DNA of 64,000 nucleotides from Botryosphaeria dothidea (GCA_011503125.2 WWBZ02000082.1:1860001-1924000); one strand, 5' to 3'. Positions 21,024 to 33,900 are shown, counted from the stretch's first letter. A program made the numbers and translations. Notes: a model not told the origin generated them from the sequence alone.

Positions 21024-23771
21024 ATGGATCCTACCAGCGCCATCGGACTGGCTGCCAGCATAGTTCAACTCACGTGTTTTGCAGGCGACCTTTTGTCCAA
21101 GACTCGCGAAATCAAAGATTCAGCGGACGGAGCACTGGTGGAGAACCAAGAGCTTGAAGCTGTCACTTCAAGTCTGCAAGAATTGAGCCGCGACCTTTCA
21201 GCTGGGAGTCGTAACCTCACGAAAGCCGACAAACAACTCAAGGCCCTGTGTGACGGCTGTCAGAGTGCCACAGATGACTTATTGGATGTCGTGCAAAAAT
21301 TGAGAACTTCCAGTTCTCACAAGGGCTGGGAATCATTCCGACAAGCCGTTCTCACTGTGTGGAAAGAGAAGCAGGTGCGTTCTCTGACTGAACGCTTAGA
21401 GCGTTATCGAGGCCAGATAAACCTTGCACTTCTGGTCACTCTCAATGAGAGCATGGGGCGGCTGGGGTCTACTATCGCTGGTTCAACAAGCAACGTGAGA
21501 CGGCGTAATTATGGGAATGTCAGTCCAGTCGATTGGATAGGTCATGGCAGAACACCATCATCGACGAGGTTCGACAGAATCACTGGACGAAAAAAAACAA
21601 GCAAGACCTGGAGATGTTCTCGGCATGCTTTACTGAATCAGCTGGAGCCCATCGCGACCACCTACATAAGCTTCGCATTGTCGAGAATCTTCGATTTACC
21701 GATATAGCGGACCGATACGAACACATAGAGGAAGCCCACCGGAGAACATTCGAATGGATCTTCTCGGAGAATGGATGTCCACAAACCTCGGCAAATCAGC
21801 CAACTTCGGGCAACTGCGAGCATGTCCCAATTCATTTTCATTCCAACTTTGTGGAATGGTTGCACGGCCCCGAAAGCCTTTACTGGATCACCGGAAAGCC
21901 GGGATCGGGAAAATCTACTCTGATGAAATATGTCTACAACGACCAACGAACTCTTTCACATTTGGAGAAATGGAGAGGCGATGATACTCTGATAATGGCT
22001 GGATTCTTTCTCTGGAATTCCGGGACCGTCATGCAGATGTCCAACATGGGCATTCTCAGAGCTCTACTCTACCAAGCGCTGAAGGATTCTCCGCATGATA
22101 TATCCCGTGTGCTTCCAGAACGCTGTCGATATCTGGAGTTGTTCGGCGCCGACACCCGCTCTTGGTCCTTATCAGAACTGAAAAAAAGCATTCGAAATCC
22201 TCGTATCGGCGACAGGCACGAAGTTCTTTTTTGTCATTGATGGCCTTGACGAATTCGATGGCGACTGTAAGGAACTTGCCACATGGATATGTGAAGCTTC
22301 CACGAGACCGAACGTCAAACTATGCGTGGCCAGTAGACCTTGGCTCGTTTTCGAAGAGGCATTCAGTGCCATACCGTCTCTGCGCGCTGAAGACCTGACA
22401 GCATCTGACATCAAGAAATTCACCATCGACAAGCTCCAAGCACATGAGATGTTTCGTAAGCTTCAAGAACTGGACCCAGGTGGCGCTCAGAAGCTCGTCA
22501 CGGAGGTCAAGGAAAAAGCATCTGGCGTATTTCTCTGGGTTCGGCTTGTTGTGATGTCTCTACTGGAAGGGCTTAGAGATGGAGATACTATGACACATCC
22601 GCGAGAGAAGCTTCGTTAACTCCCACCAGATCTCGAGACCCTTTTCCGGGAAATACTCGATCAGCTCGAACCTCCCCACTTGCACGAAGCTTCGCGAATA
22701 CTCAGGGTCGCACTTGCCACATCAGAAGAACCGATCAGTCTGCTAGCAATTTCTTTCGTAAATCAAAGTATCCAAGAGGCTTTCTCTTCTGAAATCAAAA
22801 CAGAGAAAGACCCAGCGGACATTGCATTCCGTGCTGAATTGGCAAGGCGACGTCTAAGCAGCCGTTGTAAAGGTCTTCTCGAAGCACCGACTTTTCACGC
22901 CGATGGTGCAGACACCAAAGTACAATTTCTCCACAGAACGGTTCGAGATTTCATTCAACGGGAGGATATCGAGGCTACTATCCACGGGGTCGAGAAAGAT
23001 TTTGATCCGTATGAGGCTATCTGCACCTGCCAAATACTCAACCTCAAGACTCGTGGACTCGACCCATCGCCTGAATTCACTGCAGCCTTCTACCAGGCTG
23101 CGGTGCTTTCCGAAAGCATACAGTCCACTGATGACGCCTTTAAGGCAGCTGTCGTCATCGAGCTTAAGCGCATTAGTAATACCCTGCATGCCAACAGAAT
23201 AGCTGTGAGATCTATTCCACAATCGAACCATGAGGGTCCAAGCTCACAAGCCCGTCCTTGGCTCGATGGGGGACTGCCATCCTTCGACAAGCACGGTTTT
23301 TTCAACTGGGCAATAGACCGTAACCTCTTCTCTTACATCCGCCAGACCGCGCCGAGCTACTCTCTCAACACTTCCGACGTTTTCGACTGCCCTTTAATCC
23401 ATGCCCTTGGGTTGGTACTCGAAACCAGTAATTCTGACAAATCTTTTGAACTTATAAAGATTCTGCTGGAAAACGGCGCAGACCCGAATTATCGCCCTGG
23501 AAAAGTCTCAGAATCTCCTTGGGGTTTCATTACAGGATTGTATGTAAACAGAAGAGAGGTCCCGTGGGAAATTCCTGACCATTATCCGGACCTTCTCGAT
23601 TTGCTTAGTCGAAGTGGTGCTGATCCTCCGTTATATACCACGGGGCGTTCCAAACGTGAGATAATCACTCTGTGCAGGCGATTGCATGGAACAAAACGAC
23701 CCCACTGGTATGATGGCCTCGTTTTCTGGTTAAGAGCCCTCCTGACCTGTCGATCTTCGACAGGTCTTTGA
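21024..23771 (+). pseudogene. NACHT-domain STAND (NLR-like) protein, disrupted
   Basis: Remnant of a large fungal NLR-like signalling NTPase. Order: N-terminal helical domain of fungal STAND proteins (from MDPTSAIGLAASIVQL), a linker, the NACHT core with Walker A GKPGSGKST and Walker B FFFVIDGLDEF, a winged-helix and helical region, and a C-terminal part with an ankyrin-like ILLENGADPN unit. The reading frame changes three times or is blocked: between about 21485 and 21535, where no clean intron fits; at an A7 run (22181-22187), where six A would restore the frame; and at TAA 22617-22619, between EKLR and LPPDLE. Such proteins often control heterokaryon incompatibility or cell death and evolve quickly. 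I read this copy as inactivated. Assembly error at the A7 run is possible. Confidence 0.85.
23744..23766. repeat. perfect 10-bp inverted repeat with 3-nt loop
   Basis: GACCTGTCGA, TCT, TCGACAGGTC, placed just before the stop codon of the disrupted NACHT gene. In RNA it would form a strong hairpin. No known role is claimed. Confidence 0.6.
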
Positions 23772-24151
23772 ACTGGTGTGAATTACATCTCACCTTTCAG
23801 TTCAGCTCTTAGATATAGCTGTGGCGGAGGTGTGCCTTGGCGACTCAAGTTCTTTCATCTGCACAACAATACAGGATTTTGGCTTGTATATACATATCTG
23901 GACAAGTGAATTTGATTCAAAGTAGATTTGGACAAACAATAAAGAACAACCACTGGAATATCCATTCTGTGCAGCCAATTGTGGAACTTGGGTTCTCCAA
24001 TTAATGCTACCGAAACGTTCTTTCTGGCGACTCGTACCCTCCTGAGTTGCCATTTCTCGCCGAAGAGGAGCACGCCAGCACCAGAACTCCAGACAAATGA
24101 GATATAAATTAACCGTAGAAACCGCTTGATATGAGGGCTCTCCCACCTCAA
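23772..24151. other. AT-rich intergenic stretch
   Basis: 380 bp between the NACHT remnant and the Zn2Cys6 gene. Nothing recognisable. Confidence 0.5.
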
Positions 24152-26452
24152 CTACCCATAAAAATGCCCGCCATACTGATGCTGCTGCTGCTGACCCCCC
24201 CACCACTCCCCCTCACCCTGCCCCTGACCTCCTTGCCCACCACCACCACCACCACCACCACTACCACCGAACCCCACCCCCGCAAACGCATCCTCCTGCC
24301 TAAACATACCCTCCATCGTCATATACGCCAGCCCCTGGCCCCCCGTCGCGCTCTGCACACCCGGCGGCAGCGCCCGCGCGCTCGGCAGCATGACGGGCTC
24401 GTAGTAGGCCATGACGCGATTGCCCTCGGCGGGCAGGCGCGCCGCCGTGTCGGCGACGGTCTGGCAGGGCGACGCCGAGGGCGGCATGGCAGCGGCGTTG
24501 GCCGAGGCGGACTCGGTGAAGGTTGTGGGGAGGCCGACGACGTGGGCGACGCGGGTGGATTCAGAGGGGAAGGGGGTTGTTGTTGTGGTGGTGTTTGTCG
24601 ATGGCGGCAAGAACAGTGCGGCGGTGTCGAGGCGCGTCGAGGGGGGCTGTGCGTGCTGTGGGTTGTTATTGTGGTTTGCGGTGATGGCTCCGGCGGCGGA
24701 TGCGGCGTGGTGCATGCCGGCCTCCTCGATTTGCATGATCGCGGTCGCGAGCTGGCTGGCACGGCGGGAGTCGATGGCGCCTTCGCGCTTGTTGCATTGG
24801 TCCAGCAGGGCGAGCGTCTGGCGGCGGATGGTGGGCTCGCGGCACTTGATGGCAGTGAAGTACAGGGGGCCGACGATTTCCGTGTCGAAGGAGAAGAAGG
24901 CGCCGCCGCCGGAGCAGGGCCCGGCGGTTGGGGAGGATGACGTGGAGGAGGAGTAGGAGGTCGAGGACGAGGTTCTGCGGCGCGACAGCAGCCTGGCGGA
25001 GAGAGCGTTAATCTGCTGGAACTCGGAGAGGAAGGCGTCGAAGGCGGTCTCCTTCAGAGAGAGGCAGCTGGATAGCCATATGTGTGCGACGAAGTAGAGC
25101 AGGCGCAGGATGATTAGGCTGTCCTCTTCGGCTTGCTTTGTCTGTGCGGTGATCTGGCTCTTGGGCCGTCTGGACAGCCGGCCCTCCAACTCGTCAAGTG
25201 CGCGATGCCACTCCGCAAGCCTCATCTCTAGTCGGACCTGTTCGAGTATCTCGGTCATGGCAATGGTGCCCTGGTACTTCTTCTCCATGGTCGCCCACAT
25301 GAAACGCAGCCCTGAATTCTGAATGTCGACGAGCGCATCTCTCGCCTCGTTCAGCGTCTTGAATGAAGTCCCGGTAGCAGCAGACGGCGATTCGCTGTTG
25401 TCCATGGAGAGAGGCCGAGAGCGGACGATGGGGGTGGGTTTTCCCAAAAGGGTGGATACGACGCTGAGCCGGCAGAAGATGGGGGCTAAATTTTCGTTTA
25501 CAAAATCCTCTTCCTTCCTCTGGTAGTCAGAGTAGCCCCTCTGCTTCTGTTTGGCCACGTCAGCTTGCCAGGTGTTTAGGATGTTGAGGCCACTGAGGGT
25601 ATGGGTCATTGCCATGTTTGTGTCGCCGCGCAGGAATTCTAGACACACGAAGAGGACGCACGTCAGCAATAGCGTGCGGCTCGGCTGGGGTCCACCGTAT
25701 GCTTGCTCGGATAGGCGAGCGATGGCTTTGTTGTACTGCCTCAGCGTAAAGCGCCCTCGAGAGCCATCTGACATCTCAAGACCCCGAGCACACACCTCAG
25801 CCTGCTCGTGGGCCGAGCTGACGGCCATCAGGGCGTGCCGGACCGCGGGCTCACATTGCCCGAACTGTAGCACAAGGCGACTCCAGAAGGATGCATCGAA
25901 GTAGCTTGAGAGCTGGGGTGCAGTGCGCGAAAAGAAGAAGTCCAGAGCCCGTCCCTCCTCGGGCGTGTCGCTAGAGTCAAAGAGTTGCCGGGTGATGGGC
26001 ACAAAAGTCGCGTTGGCCGACCGCCCTGAGGGGATAGCCCCCGGCTCGGCTGGCCGTCTTGGGCTCGTCGCGTAGCCAAAGCATATCCGGCCACTGCTGA
26101 TGCACCTGTGAAGTGAAGAAGGATGAGCAGTTATTCAGGGGACGAGAAGAAGAACCGGTCGGAGCTCCCGGTTACGGATGGGGGTCCGAGGTTCACGCTC
26201 TTATTGTTTTTGCGATCCAGATGGCGGTGCTGATTCCGGGGAAGAACCGGCCTTACCTTTCGCACTCCGGCCTCTGCTCGTCGCACTTTACCCGTCGGTT
26301 TCTTGGCCAATAGGTCAGCTACTACATCAGGCATCCCCCAGGTTGACTAAACCGGAGCCCGAGGCAACTTACTTGCAGGTGATACAGCCCGTCCGGCTCT
26401 TAGCGTCACTGATACGGGTCCGTTTGAGTGGCGCCGCCTTGGTGCTTGCCAT
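24152..26452 (-). CDS. Zn2Cys6 fungal-type transcription factor
   Basis: Three exons: 26373-26452, 26257-26301 and 24152-26105, giving 692 residues. The binuclear zinc cluster is assembled across all three exons: Cys23, 26, 33, 40, 43 and 50, with spacing C-x2-C-x6-C-x6-C-x2-C-x6-C and a basic stretch KNRRVK. This defines a Gal4-type nuclear DNA-binding protein. The middle domain (LDFFFSRTAPQLSSYFDASFW onward) is the helical region common to fungal regulators of this class. The C-terminus is low complexity: Gly runs, a Gln run and a closing HFYG. The target genes are unknown. It lies 3.5 kb from the amidase but is separated from it by a pseudogene, so a regulatory link is only a guess. Confidence 0.92.
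24175..24268. repeat. trinucleotide repeats in the regulator's 3' end
   Basis: A CTG run (24175-24192) and a CCA run (24236-24268) encode, on the minus strand, the Gln-rich and Gly-rich C-terminal tail of the Zn2Cys6 protein. Such tracts often vary in length between strains. Confidence 0.8.
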
Positions 26453-27115
26453 TGATTGACTGTCGTACGCGTCTCCGTGGCCCGTCCACAGATACGGGGC
26501 AAAGGGACGCAACGGAGTGGTGACCGTTGGGTGCTTGGAGAGGTTGCCTTTAGTTAAACTGGAACGGCATGTGGAGGCTTCTTTCGGATTGCCACATTCA
26601 GCGTAGGCCTGGCCCTGATGTGCGGTCGCCGGGATCCCGTCGGTTGATGGTACCGTGCCATTAGATTCGGTTGGTGGCTGCGCTAAACGGTCTAGGACTC
26701 GAAAGTAAACTGGGCACGCTTCGTATCTTCCTTTTGCAAGCCAAAAACCAACGGGATCTTCATGCTCATTTTCTTGCTTGTAGAGGATGTTGCTGTCTCT
26801 ACCCTCCCCCTGAATGAGTCGGAATGCTTCGTCTCTGCAACAGACTATGCCAGAGCCCCACCGAAGCCCAAGCCATTGCTGTTTTGCTGCTAACAGTAGC
26901 CGGTCCGAAACTAGCACCATCGACATCCTCGAGTTCCGCCAAACAATGCGCCTTATACCAATGGATCGACGGAGAATGCTCGTGCTGCCTTCACGACCGA
27001 ATTTCACTCCTCCACCCGCTGCAGGCTTCCTCAAAAATTGCCAAGAAGACGCCTCGATTGCTGAATAGACTCCATCCAGTTCCCCACACCGACAAGCGAC
27101 TTACAGGAAAGTCCA
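26453..27115. other. promoter of the Zn2Cys6 gene and 3' flank of the F-box gene
   Basis: 663 bp. A minus-strand frame open to 27034 reads into exon 1 of the regulator, but it has no motif and I take it as chance. Confidence 0.5.
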
Positions 27116-28942
27116 TCAGGACAGGGGAAGCAACGGGGGGTGATGATCGCTCTTGATCAGACTGTCAGAGATTTTCCAGAAAGCCGTCGGGCCCGCTGGT
27201 CCCTCAGGACTGTAATCCCTAAAGGCTCTTTAGCATATTCTCGGGAGATTTTAAGAAAGTAGGTGATGTACTTATCGAACCAGGTTCCTAGCATTCCCCG
27301 TGCAGACCGCAGTCCTCCCGTTTGGATACACTCGCTACGCCAGCGCTCCTCGCTGTTGTCGACCGATCAGCCATCCGAACATTATTCGCGCTTGTAACAA
27401 GCTGGTTCCTTACCCGTGGAAGATGGAGAACGATGTCCATCGAACGTGGCCCTCGGGCGTCAACCTAACAGTCCCTGTTGCGATTCTCAGTTCAGCACAA
27501 AACTAGCATGAAAGCTTGGAAAACACACCTCTGATCTTAGAGTTTGCGTTGGGATCCCACGAAGCATGCATGGAACGGGAAGTGCCCGTGAAATGGACAA
27601 CCGGCAGAGCCTGTCCGTCACCAGGGCCAGGCGGCTCGATGCGCCTGACACGAAGATTGAGGGTAATGAACCGAATCGCTTCTTGAGTGGCGATTGGCTC
27701 TCGGGGCTGGTCGTCTGGGATGGTGTCGTTCTCGAAGTTGAAATGGTAGAGATCAGTGTAGTCTGGAAAAGTCAACATCGATGATTCTCCGCGAGATATT
27801 GATATTTGCGAGCTTACCAAGGAAACAAACAATCTAATATGATATCGTCAGCCTTACGCCCTTCAATTAGATTGATTTTACTTACTCTTGCCCAGGTACC
27901 TGTGACACCGTATGGATCCTGATCCTCCAAACTTGTCCCGGAATTGTTCAATAGGGAATCCACGCGTTGGAAGCTGCGCGCATTGCTTGAAGTAGCCGGA
28001 GTGATGATGTGCATTGCTTCCCAAAGACCGGATTCGCTATCCTCGTCATCATCAAATCTGAAGGGAGGCTTACTCCGGAAGCTGTTCGTGGATACTCCAT
28101 CGAAAGGAACGTTCCAGATCGGACGGAATCTGCCATAGGTTCTTTCGCAGAAGCGGTGAATGTTGTGGGACAGGACAATCATGATGCTCTCCAAGTTCTC
28201 CCAGTCCACGGTTTGGGAACCATCATCCATGAAAGGGCCCCAAAAGGTATCATCCGTGTACCGGCGCAAATCGTAGACCCGAGACCTGGCATAGCTGTGT
28301 ATGGGGGTTTCCCCCCTTTTCGGAGGCTCCATTGGTACGCCATGGAGAACGTTGAGCTTGGCACTGGCCTGACGGTCATGTTCTTCAGGGAAAGGTTTTT
28401 GGTCCTCGCTCCCAGCTCGGTTGAAAAGAGAAGAGCCGCACAAAATCGAATTTCTGTTTGCGGTGCGAGATTCATCAAAATGCTGCCGCAAAAATTTACA
28501 TGTTGAAGACGGCTGATTAGGTGCTGATGTGGCGAGCAGATCATTTATTGCGGAAGCAATGAAGGGGAAATTCGCTTTCTGAGAAGGGTCATTAGAATTG
28601 AAATGGACCTGGCTGCTCTACTTACCTTTACATCCGAATTTTCAGAAGTAAGAAGCAAGTTCAGCTTCCACATCCGGGACAGCTCAGATTGCCAGGATAC
28701 TTTCACATCAGGCTGCTGCTCACGAGGATCGTCCTTCCAAAGGTGTTAGTCAAAATAGCATAGTGTAAGAAGGGCGCGCTTACAAAGTGCTCAAGGTACA
28801 ATTCTTTCCAAAGCAACTCATTGTCACTGATGAAGGTGTACAAAGAACGGCAACACTGCGAGACATGGGCAAGATCGGCAGGGCCAACCTTCAGGAGGAT
28901 TTCATGGATGAGTTCGTTTGACAGTCCGAGCAGACAAGACAT
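27116..28942 (-). CDS. F-box domain protein, eight exons
   Basis: Exons on the minus strand: 28784-28942, 28626-28733, 27886-28578, 27818-27833, 27529-27762, 27414-27474, 27272-27352, 27116-27218, giving 484 residues. All junctions use GT and AG and keep the phase. Residues 4-50 are an F-box (LLGLSNELIHEILLKVGPADL ... LLWKELYL), which binds Skp1 and would make this the substrate receptor of an SCF ubiquitin ligase. The C-terminal half carries a pattern I recognise from a fungal F-box family: TVRLTPEGHVRWTSFSIFHG, then GGLRSARGMLGTWFDK and GPAGPTAFWK. Exon 4 is a 16-nt microexon. The start is the ATG at 28942, since the upstream in-frame GTG codon is not needed. Substrates are unknown. Confidence 0.85.
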
Positions 28943-30718
28943 TGTCTGCACGAGGGGTCAGTTATTCAAGCTGCTACAAGGCGGCGAAGAAGGGGTGGCG
29001 AGAGCGAGCAAACACGGAACTTGGATGGTGAAGGTGATCTGGGATATGTGCCAAGCCAAACTTTTGAGGTCGGCGAAGATCCTGGTTGGCGGGTCGGTTG
29101 AGTCACACAAGATACGTACAGTGAAGAAACGCTCAGTTGCGCTCGGGCTGGTATGAGGATCTGCTAGGTGAAGAAGTGGTGTGCGTATAGGAGATGGCAG
29201 CAGGAGGGGCTCAGCTCAGCGCATGTGATTGCGGCGAAAGCGGAGATCCGTGCGTCGCTAAGTCGCCAGAATGACGGGGGCCTGTAGAAGATGGGCTGGG
29301 TCTCGCGGGAGGCGCTGAGGGCGGACAAATAAGACTCGGATGAATATAGGGCAGGCTCGAGAGACGGCGGCGGATGGAGGCGTCAGGAAGGAGATAGCGG
29401 GGGCCTATGTCCGCATGCCGCTCACGCCTCTGCCCTGCCGCTTTGGGAACAATGGGCCTATGCTTCCCGTCGCCTAGCCGATCCTTTCTTGGCTGCTCCC
29501 CTCGCGGGCCATCTCTCAGCGCACTCTCACCACATTCCGCTGCTTCCACCACCGGCCATGATCCTGGCCGCGAATCCCGCTTTGCTAGCCGCCTCGGGCC
29601 ACTAGTCTGACCACATCTTTTGCAATGCCTCCCCAACAGGACGAGTGATGTTTCCTCGTATCTACCAGTTGGCAGGTGCGTCGTTTGGGCCACCGTGTCT
29701 CAAGTTCGCCCTGTGCGCTTCGGCACCGAGCTGTCGTCAGCTGTGCTGTGCCAATCCATGGTGGATCTGTTGGGATGCATCAATGGCACGATTGCTTCCC
29801 GACGTGAGTAGACGGTGTGCCTGCCGTGGTCTGCAAGTGCAACAACATCGTCTGAGCCACATGCCTAGACTGCTCTACACCAACCATGCTTGACGACATT
29901 TCTGTATGAACGGACATTTCTTAGCTGTCGCAAAGTCATTTGGCACTTTGAAATTTCAGGAGCTGACAGGCCAAGCATCAGCGTCACACGTTGCGTTCCA
30001 GTGCCGTCTGACCCGATTTTGCCGCAGCGCAGCCAGAATTCCACGCAGTTGCTTTGAAAGTGACGCCGTGAAGATAGGTAGGAAAGCAAGCAATGCTGCG
30101 GCGATGCAGGTGAGGAACTGCGAGCAGACGCACGGCCCCACCGCCATGATCTACTCCAGCTGGGATGCGGCACTAACCAGATCATCACTTCTGCGCTGTC
30201 TCGCTCTAGATGCTTGGGCGTGATTCTCGGCGCAAGGCAGACTCGGAGTGACCTTGGGATCTAGAGAAGAGTGCCTGAGGCAGAGCTCCAGCGTGAAAGA
30301 ATGATGCAGAAGCGGGCCGGTAGAGAATATCTTCGTCGGAGAAAGACCCAAGGATTCCAAAACACAGCTCACAGAAGCGTGTCGTGCATCCAGGTGATGA
30401 GTGCCTCGTAGAAGCTGTTGAAAAGTGCTTTGATGGTCGCGGATGTTGATGCCCCAGGCAGAAACGGGCGGGTGGGGCTGATTGTGTAATCGCCCGCAGC
30501 TTCCCAGCCCTGCCATCACTGTACCGCCCGCCGCAGCTGCCTCTTCAACGCCACCATCTCTCCTCACGCTCTCTACACAATCCCAGCCCGGACGCAACCA
30601 CACCTCGTCCGCGCTTCACCTCGCCTCCGTCCTCTCCGCCGCGCGCTGCTCCCTGCATCCGCCCGTCACGATTCCACCCCACCGCGACACAACGTCATCT
30701 TCCTCATCGCCACACCCC
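28943..30718. other. long intergenic stretch before UBA1
   Basis: Nearly 1.8 kb. No long open frame with protein character. A chain of plausible splice signals near 29648-29906 would yield a 43-residue peptide of no known family, which I do not call. The last 250 bp are the GC-rich, pyrimidine-rich UBA1 leader. Confidence 0.45.
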
Positions 30719-30940
30719 GCGACGCTGGACACCAACACAAACGGAGCAGTCAAGCTGGGGAAAAGGAAACCATCCAACGAGGACCTTGGGAGTCCATTCA
30801 AGAAAGCCATGACGGTAAGCTCGCTTCACCAGGCGCTGTACTGCGCAGTAAACCCCGCTGCCGTTTGTCCAGTCGCCTATACTTGACTCTATATGTAGTG
30901 CTATGTCAACGACCTGCTCACGCGTTTGTTCAAGGACAAA
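30719..30940 (+). promoter_or_regulatory. UBA1 leader with a spliced, in-frame NLS-like extension
   Basis: Upstream of the UBA1 ATG an open stretch in phase with it reads KLGKRKPSNEDLGSPFKK, then an intron (30815-30898, donor GTAAGC, acceptor GTAG), then [14 protein letters not shown] joined to the annotated start. An ATG at 30809 would add only a short tail. No ATG precedes the basic stretch in that frame. A CTG at 30725 has A at -3 and G at +4. Confidence 0.5.
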
Positions 30941-33900
30941 ATGCAGATCGACAACCCGTCTGCAGCTGCCGAGCAGCTCAAGGATGCTGCTGGCGAGATC
31001 GATGAGTCGCTGTACAGCAGACAGCTCTACGTGCTGGGTCACGAGGCTATGAAGCGCATGGGCTCTTCCAACATCTTGGTTGTTGGTCTGCGCGGTCTCG
31101 GTGTCGAGATTGCGAAGAACATCGCGCTTGCTGGCGTCAAGTCCCTTACCCTCTACGATCCTAAGCCCGCCGAGATCCAAGACCTGTCCGCTCAGTTCTT
31201 CCTCCACCCCGAAGACGTCGGCAAGCCGCGCGCCGCCGTCACCATTCCCCGGGTCTCGGAACTGAATCCTTACGTGCCCGTTAATGAGTTTGTCGGCAAG
31301 GACCTGACGTCGGATCTGTCCCAACTGAAGCAGTTCCAGTGCGTTGTCCTGACCGACACGCCACTCCGCGACCAATTCCTCATTGCCGACTTCTGCCACG
31401 ACAACGGCATCTACGTTGTCGCCACCGATACCTTTGGTCTGTTTGGATCCATCTTCACGGACTTCGGCAAGAACTTCACCTGCGGAGATCCCACGGGCGA
31501 GAACGTCTTGAGTGGCATTGTGGCAGGCGTCGATGATGAAGGCAATGTGTCCGCTCTTGATGAGACGCGCCACGGACTGGAGGATGGCGACTTCGTCACC
31601 TTCTCTGAGATCGAGGGTATGGAAGGCCTCAACGATTCTGCGCCCCGCAAAATCAAGGTTACCGGCCCGTACACCTTCAGCATTGGCGATGTTTCCGGAC
31701 TGGGTCAATATAAGCGCGGTGGATTGTATACCCAGGTCAAGATGCCAAAGATCATGGACTTTGAACCTCTGAGCCAACAGTTGAAGAAGCCGACGCTGTT
31801 GATGTCTGATTTTGCCAAGTTCGATCGCCCTGCACAGCTTCATGTTGGAATTCAAGCACTTCACGCATTTGCGGAGCAACACAATGGTGGCTTCCCAAGG
31901 GCACACAACGAAGCTGATGCCGCCGAGGTGCTGAAGATTGCCCAAACTCTCGCCTCCTCGAGCGAGGAGCAAGTGGAGTTGGACGAGAAGCTCATCAAGG
32001 AGCTAAGCTACCAAGCACGGGGTGATGTCAGTCCTATTGCCGCTCTCTTTGGTGGTTTGGCGGCGCAGGAGGTTCTGAAGTCCGTTTCCGGGAAATTCCA
32101 CCCCATTGTCCAATGGCTGTACTTTGATTCGCTCGAGTCTCTGCCTTCGTCTACTTCCCGTTCTGAAGAGCTGTGTAAGCCTCTCGGCACCCGCTACGAT
32201 GGCCAGATTGCTGTTTTCGGAAAGGAGTTCCAGGACAAGATTGCAAACGTCAAAGAATTCCTGGTCGGAGCTGGCGCTATCGGCTGTGAGATGCTCAAGA
32301 ACTGGGCAATGATGGGTGTTGCAAGCGGACCGGAGGGCAAGATCTGGGTAACAGATATGGATCAAATCGAGAAGAGCAACCTTAACCGTCAGTTCCTGTT
32401 CAGACCTAAGGATGTTGGAAAGCTGAAGAGCGAATGCGCCGCGGAGGCTGTCCAGGCGATGAACCCCGACCTGAAGGGTCACATTGTCACAATGAGGGAG
32501 AGAGTTGGCGCGGACACTGAAGAAATCTTCAATGAAGACTTCTGGAATAACCTCACGGCTGTCACGAACGCTCTTGACAATGTGGAAGCTCGCACCTACG
32601 TGGATCGCCGCTGCGTCTTCTTCCGCAAGCCGCTCTTAGATAGCGGCACTCTTGGAACCAAGGGTAACACCCAGGTCGTTCTTCCGCACATCACGGAGTC
32701 GTACTCGAGCTCCCAGGACCCGCCCGAGCAGTCATTCCCCATGTGCACTTTGAAGAGTTTCCCCAACAGGATCGAGCACACGATCGCCTGGTCCAAGGAT
32801 CTCTTCCACAGCTACTTCGCGCAGCCGGCGGAAGTGGTCAACATGTACCTTTCGCAGCCGAACTACCTTGGTAGCGCACTCAAGCAGTCGGGCAACGAGA
32901 AGCAGACTCTGGAGACTCTCCGCGACTACTTGGTATCGGACAAGCCTCTTACATTTGAAGACTGCATAATCTGGGCGAGGCATCAGTTCGAGAAGCAGTA
33001 CAACAACAACATCGCTCAGTTGCTGTACAATTTCCCCAAGGATTCAAAAACATCGAGTGGCCAGCCTTTCTGGTCTGGTCCGAAGCGTGCTCCTGACCCA
33101 TTGAAGTTCGACCCCAACAACCCTACCCACTTCAAGTTCATCGAGGCCGCCGCGAACTTGCACGCCTTCAACTACAAGATCAGCCCCAAGGGTGCCACAA
33201 AGGACCAGTACTTAAAGGTGCTGGACAACATGATCGTCCCTGACTTTAAGCCTGACCCGGGTGTCAGGATCCAGGCGAGCGACAACGACCCCGACCCGAA
33301 CGCAAACAGCGGCTCAGGAGATGATTCGGATCTTCGCAAGATCGTTGACTCGTTGCCGGCACCGAAGTCGCTTGCAGGCTTCAAGCTGGAGCCGGTGGAA
33401 TTCGAAAAGGACGATGACACCAACTATCACATCGACTTCATCACGGCTGCCAGCAATCTCCGCGCTGAGAACTACAAGATCCAGCCGGCTGATCGCCACA
33501 AGACAAAGTTCATTGCTGGAAAGATTATTCCCGCCATTGCGACGACGACGGCGCTTGTCACAGGTCTTGTGAACTTGGAACTGTACAAGATCCTCGATGG
33601 CAAGACGGACATCGAGCAGTACAAGAATGGCTTCATCAACCTTGCGCTTCCATTCTTCGGCTTCAGCGAGCCGATTGCCAGCCCTAAGGGCAAGTATGAG
33701 GGCCCTGACGGCGAGATCACAATCGATAAGCTCTGGGACCGCTTCGAGGTGGAAGATGTGCCATTGAAGGACTTCTTGGCCGACTTCGAGAAGAAGGGTC
33801 TGAGCATCACTATGATAAGCTCGGGCGTTAGCTTGCTGTACGCCAGCTTCTACCCACCGAGCAAGTTGAAGGATAGGCTCCCTCTCAAGTAAGTTATTCT

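Noticed and set aside
29648..29906. three-exon mini-gene for a 43-residue peptide
   Set aside because: Splice signals fit (GTGCGT, GTGAGT), but the peptide belongs to no family I know and could arise by chance in 1.8 kb.
30704..31972. 422-codon minus-strand frame antisense to UBA1
   Set aside because: Shadow of the E1 coding sequence. No independent motif.
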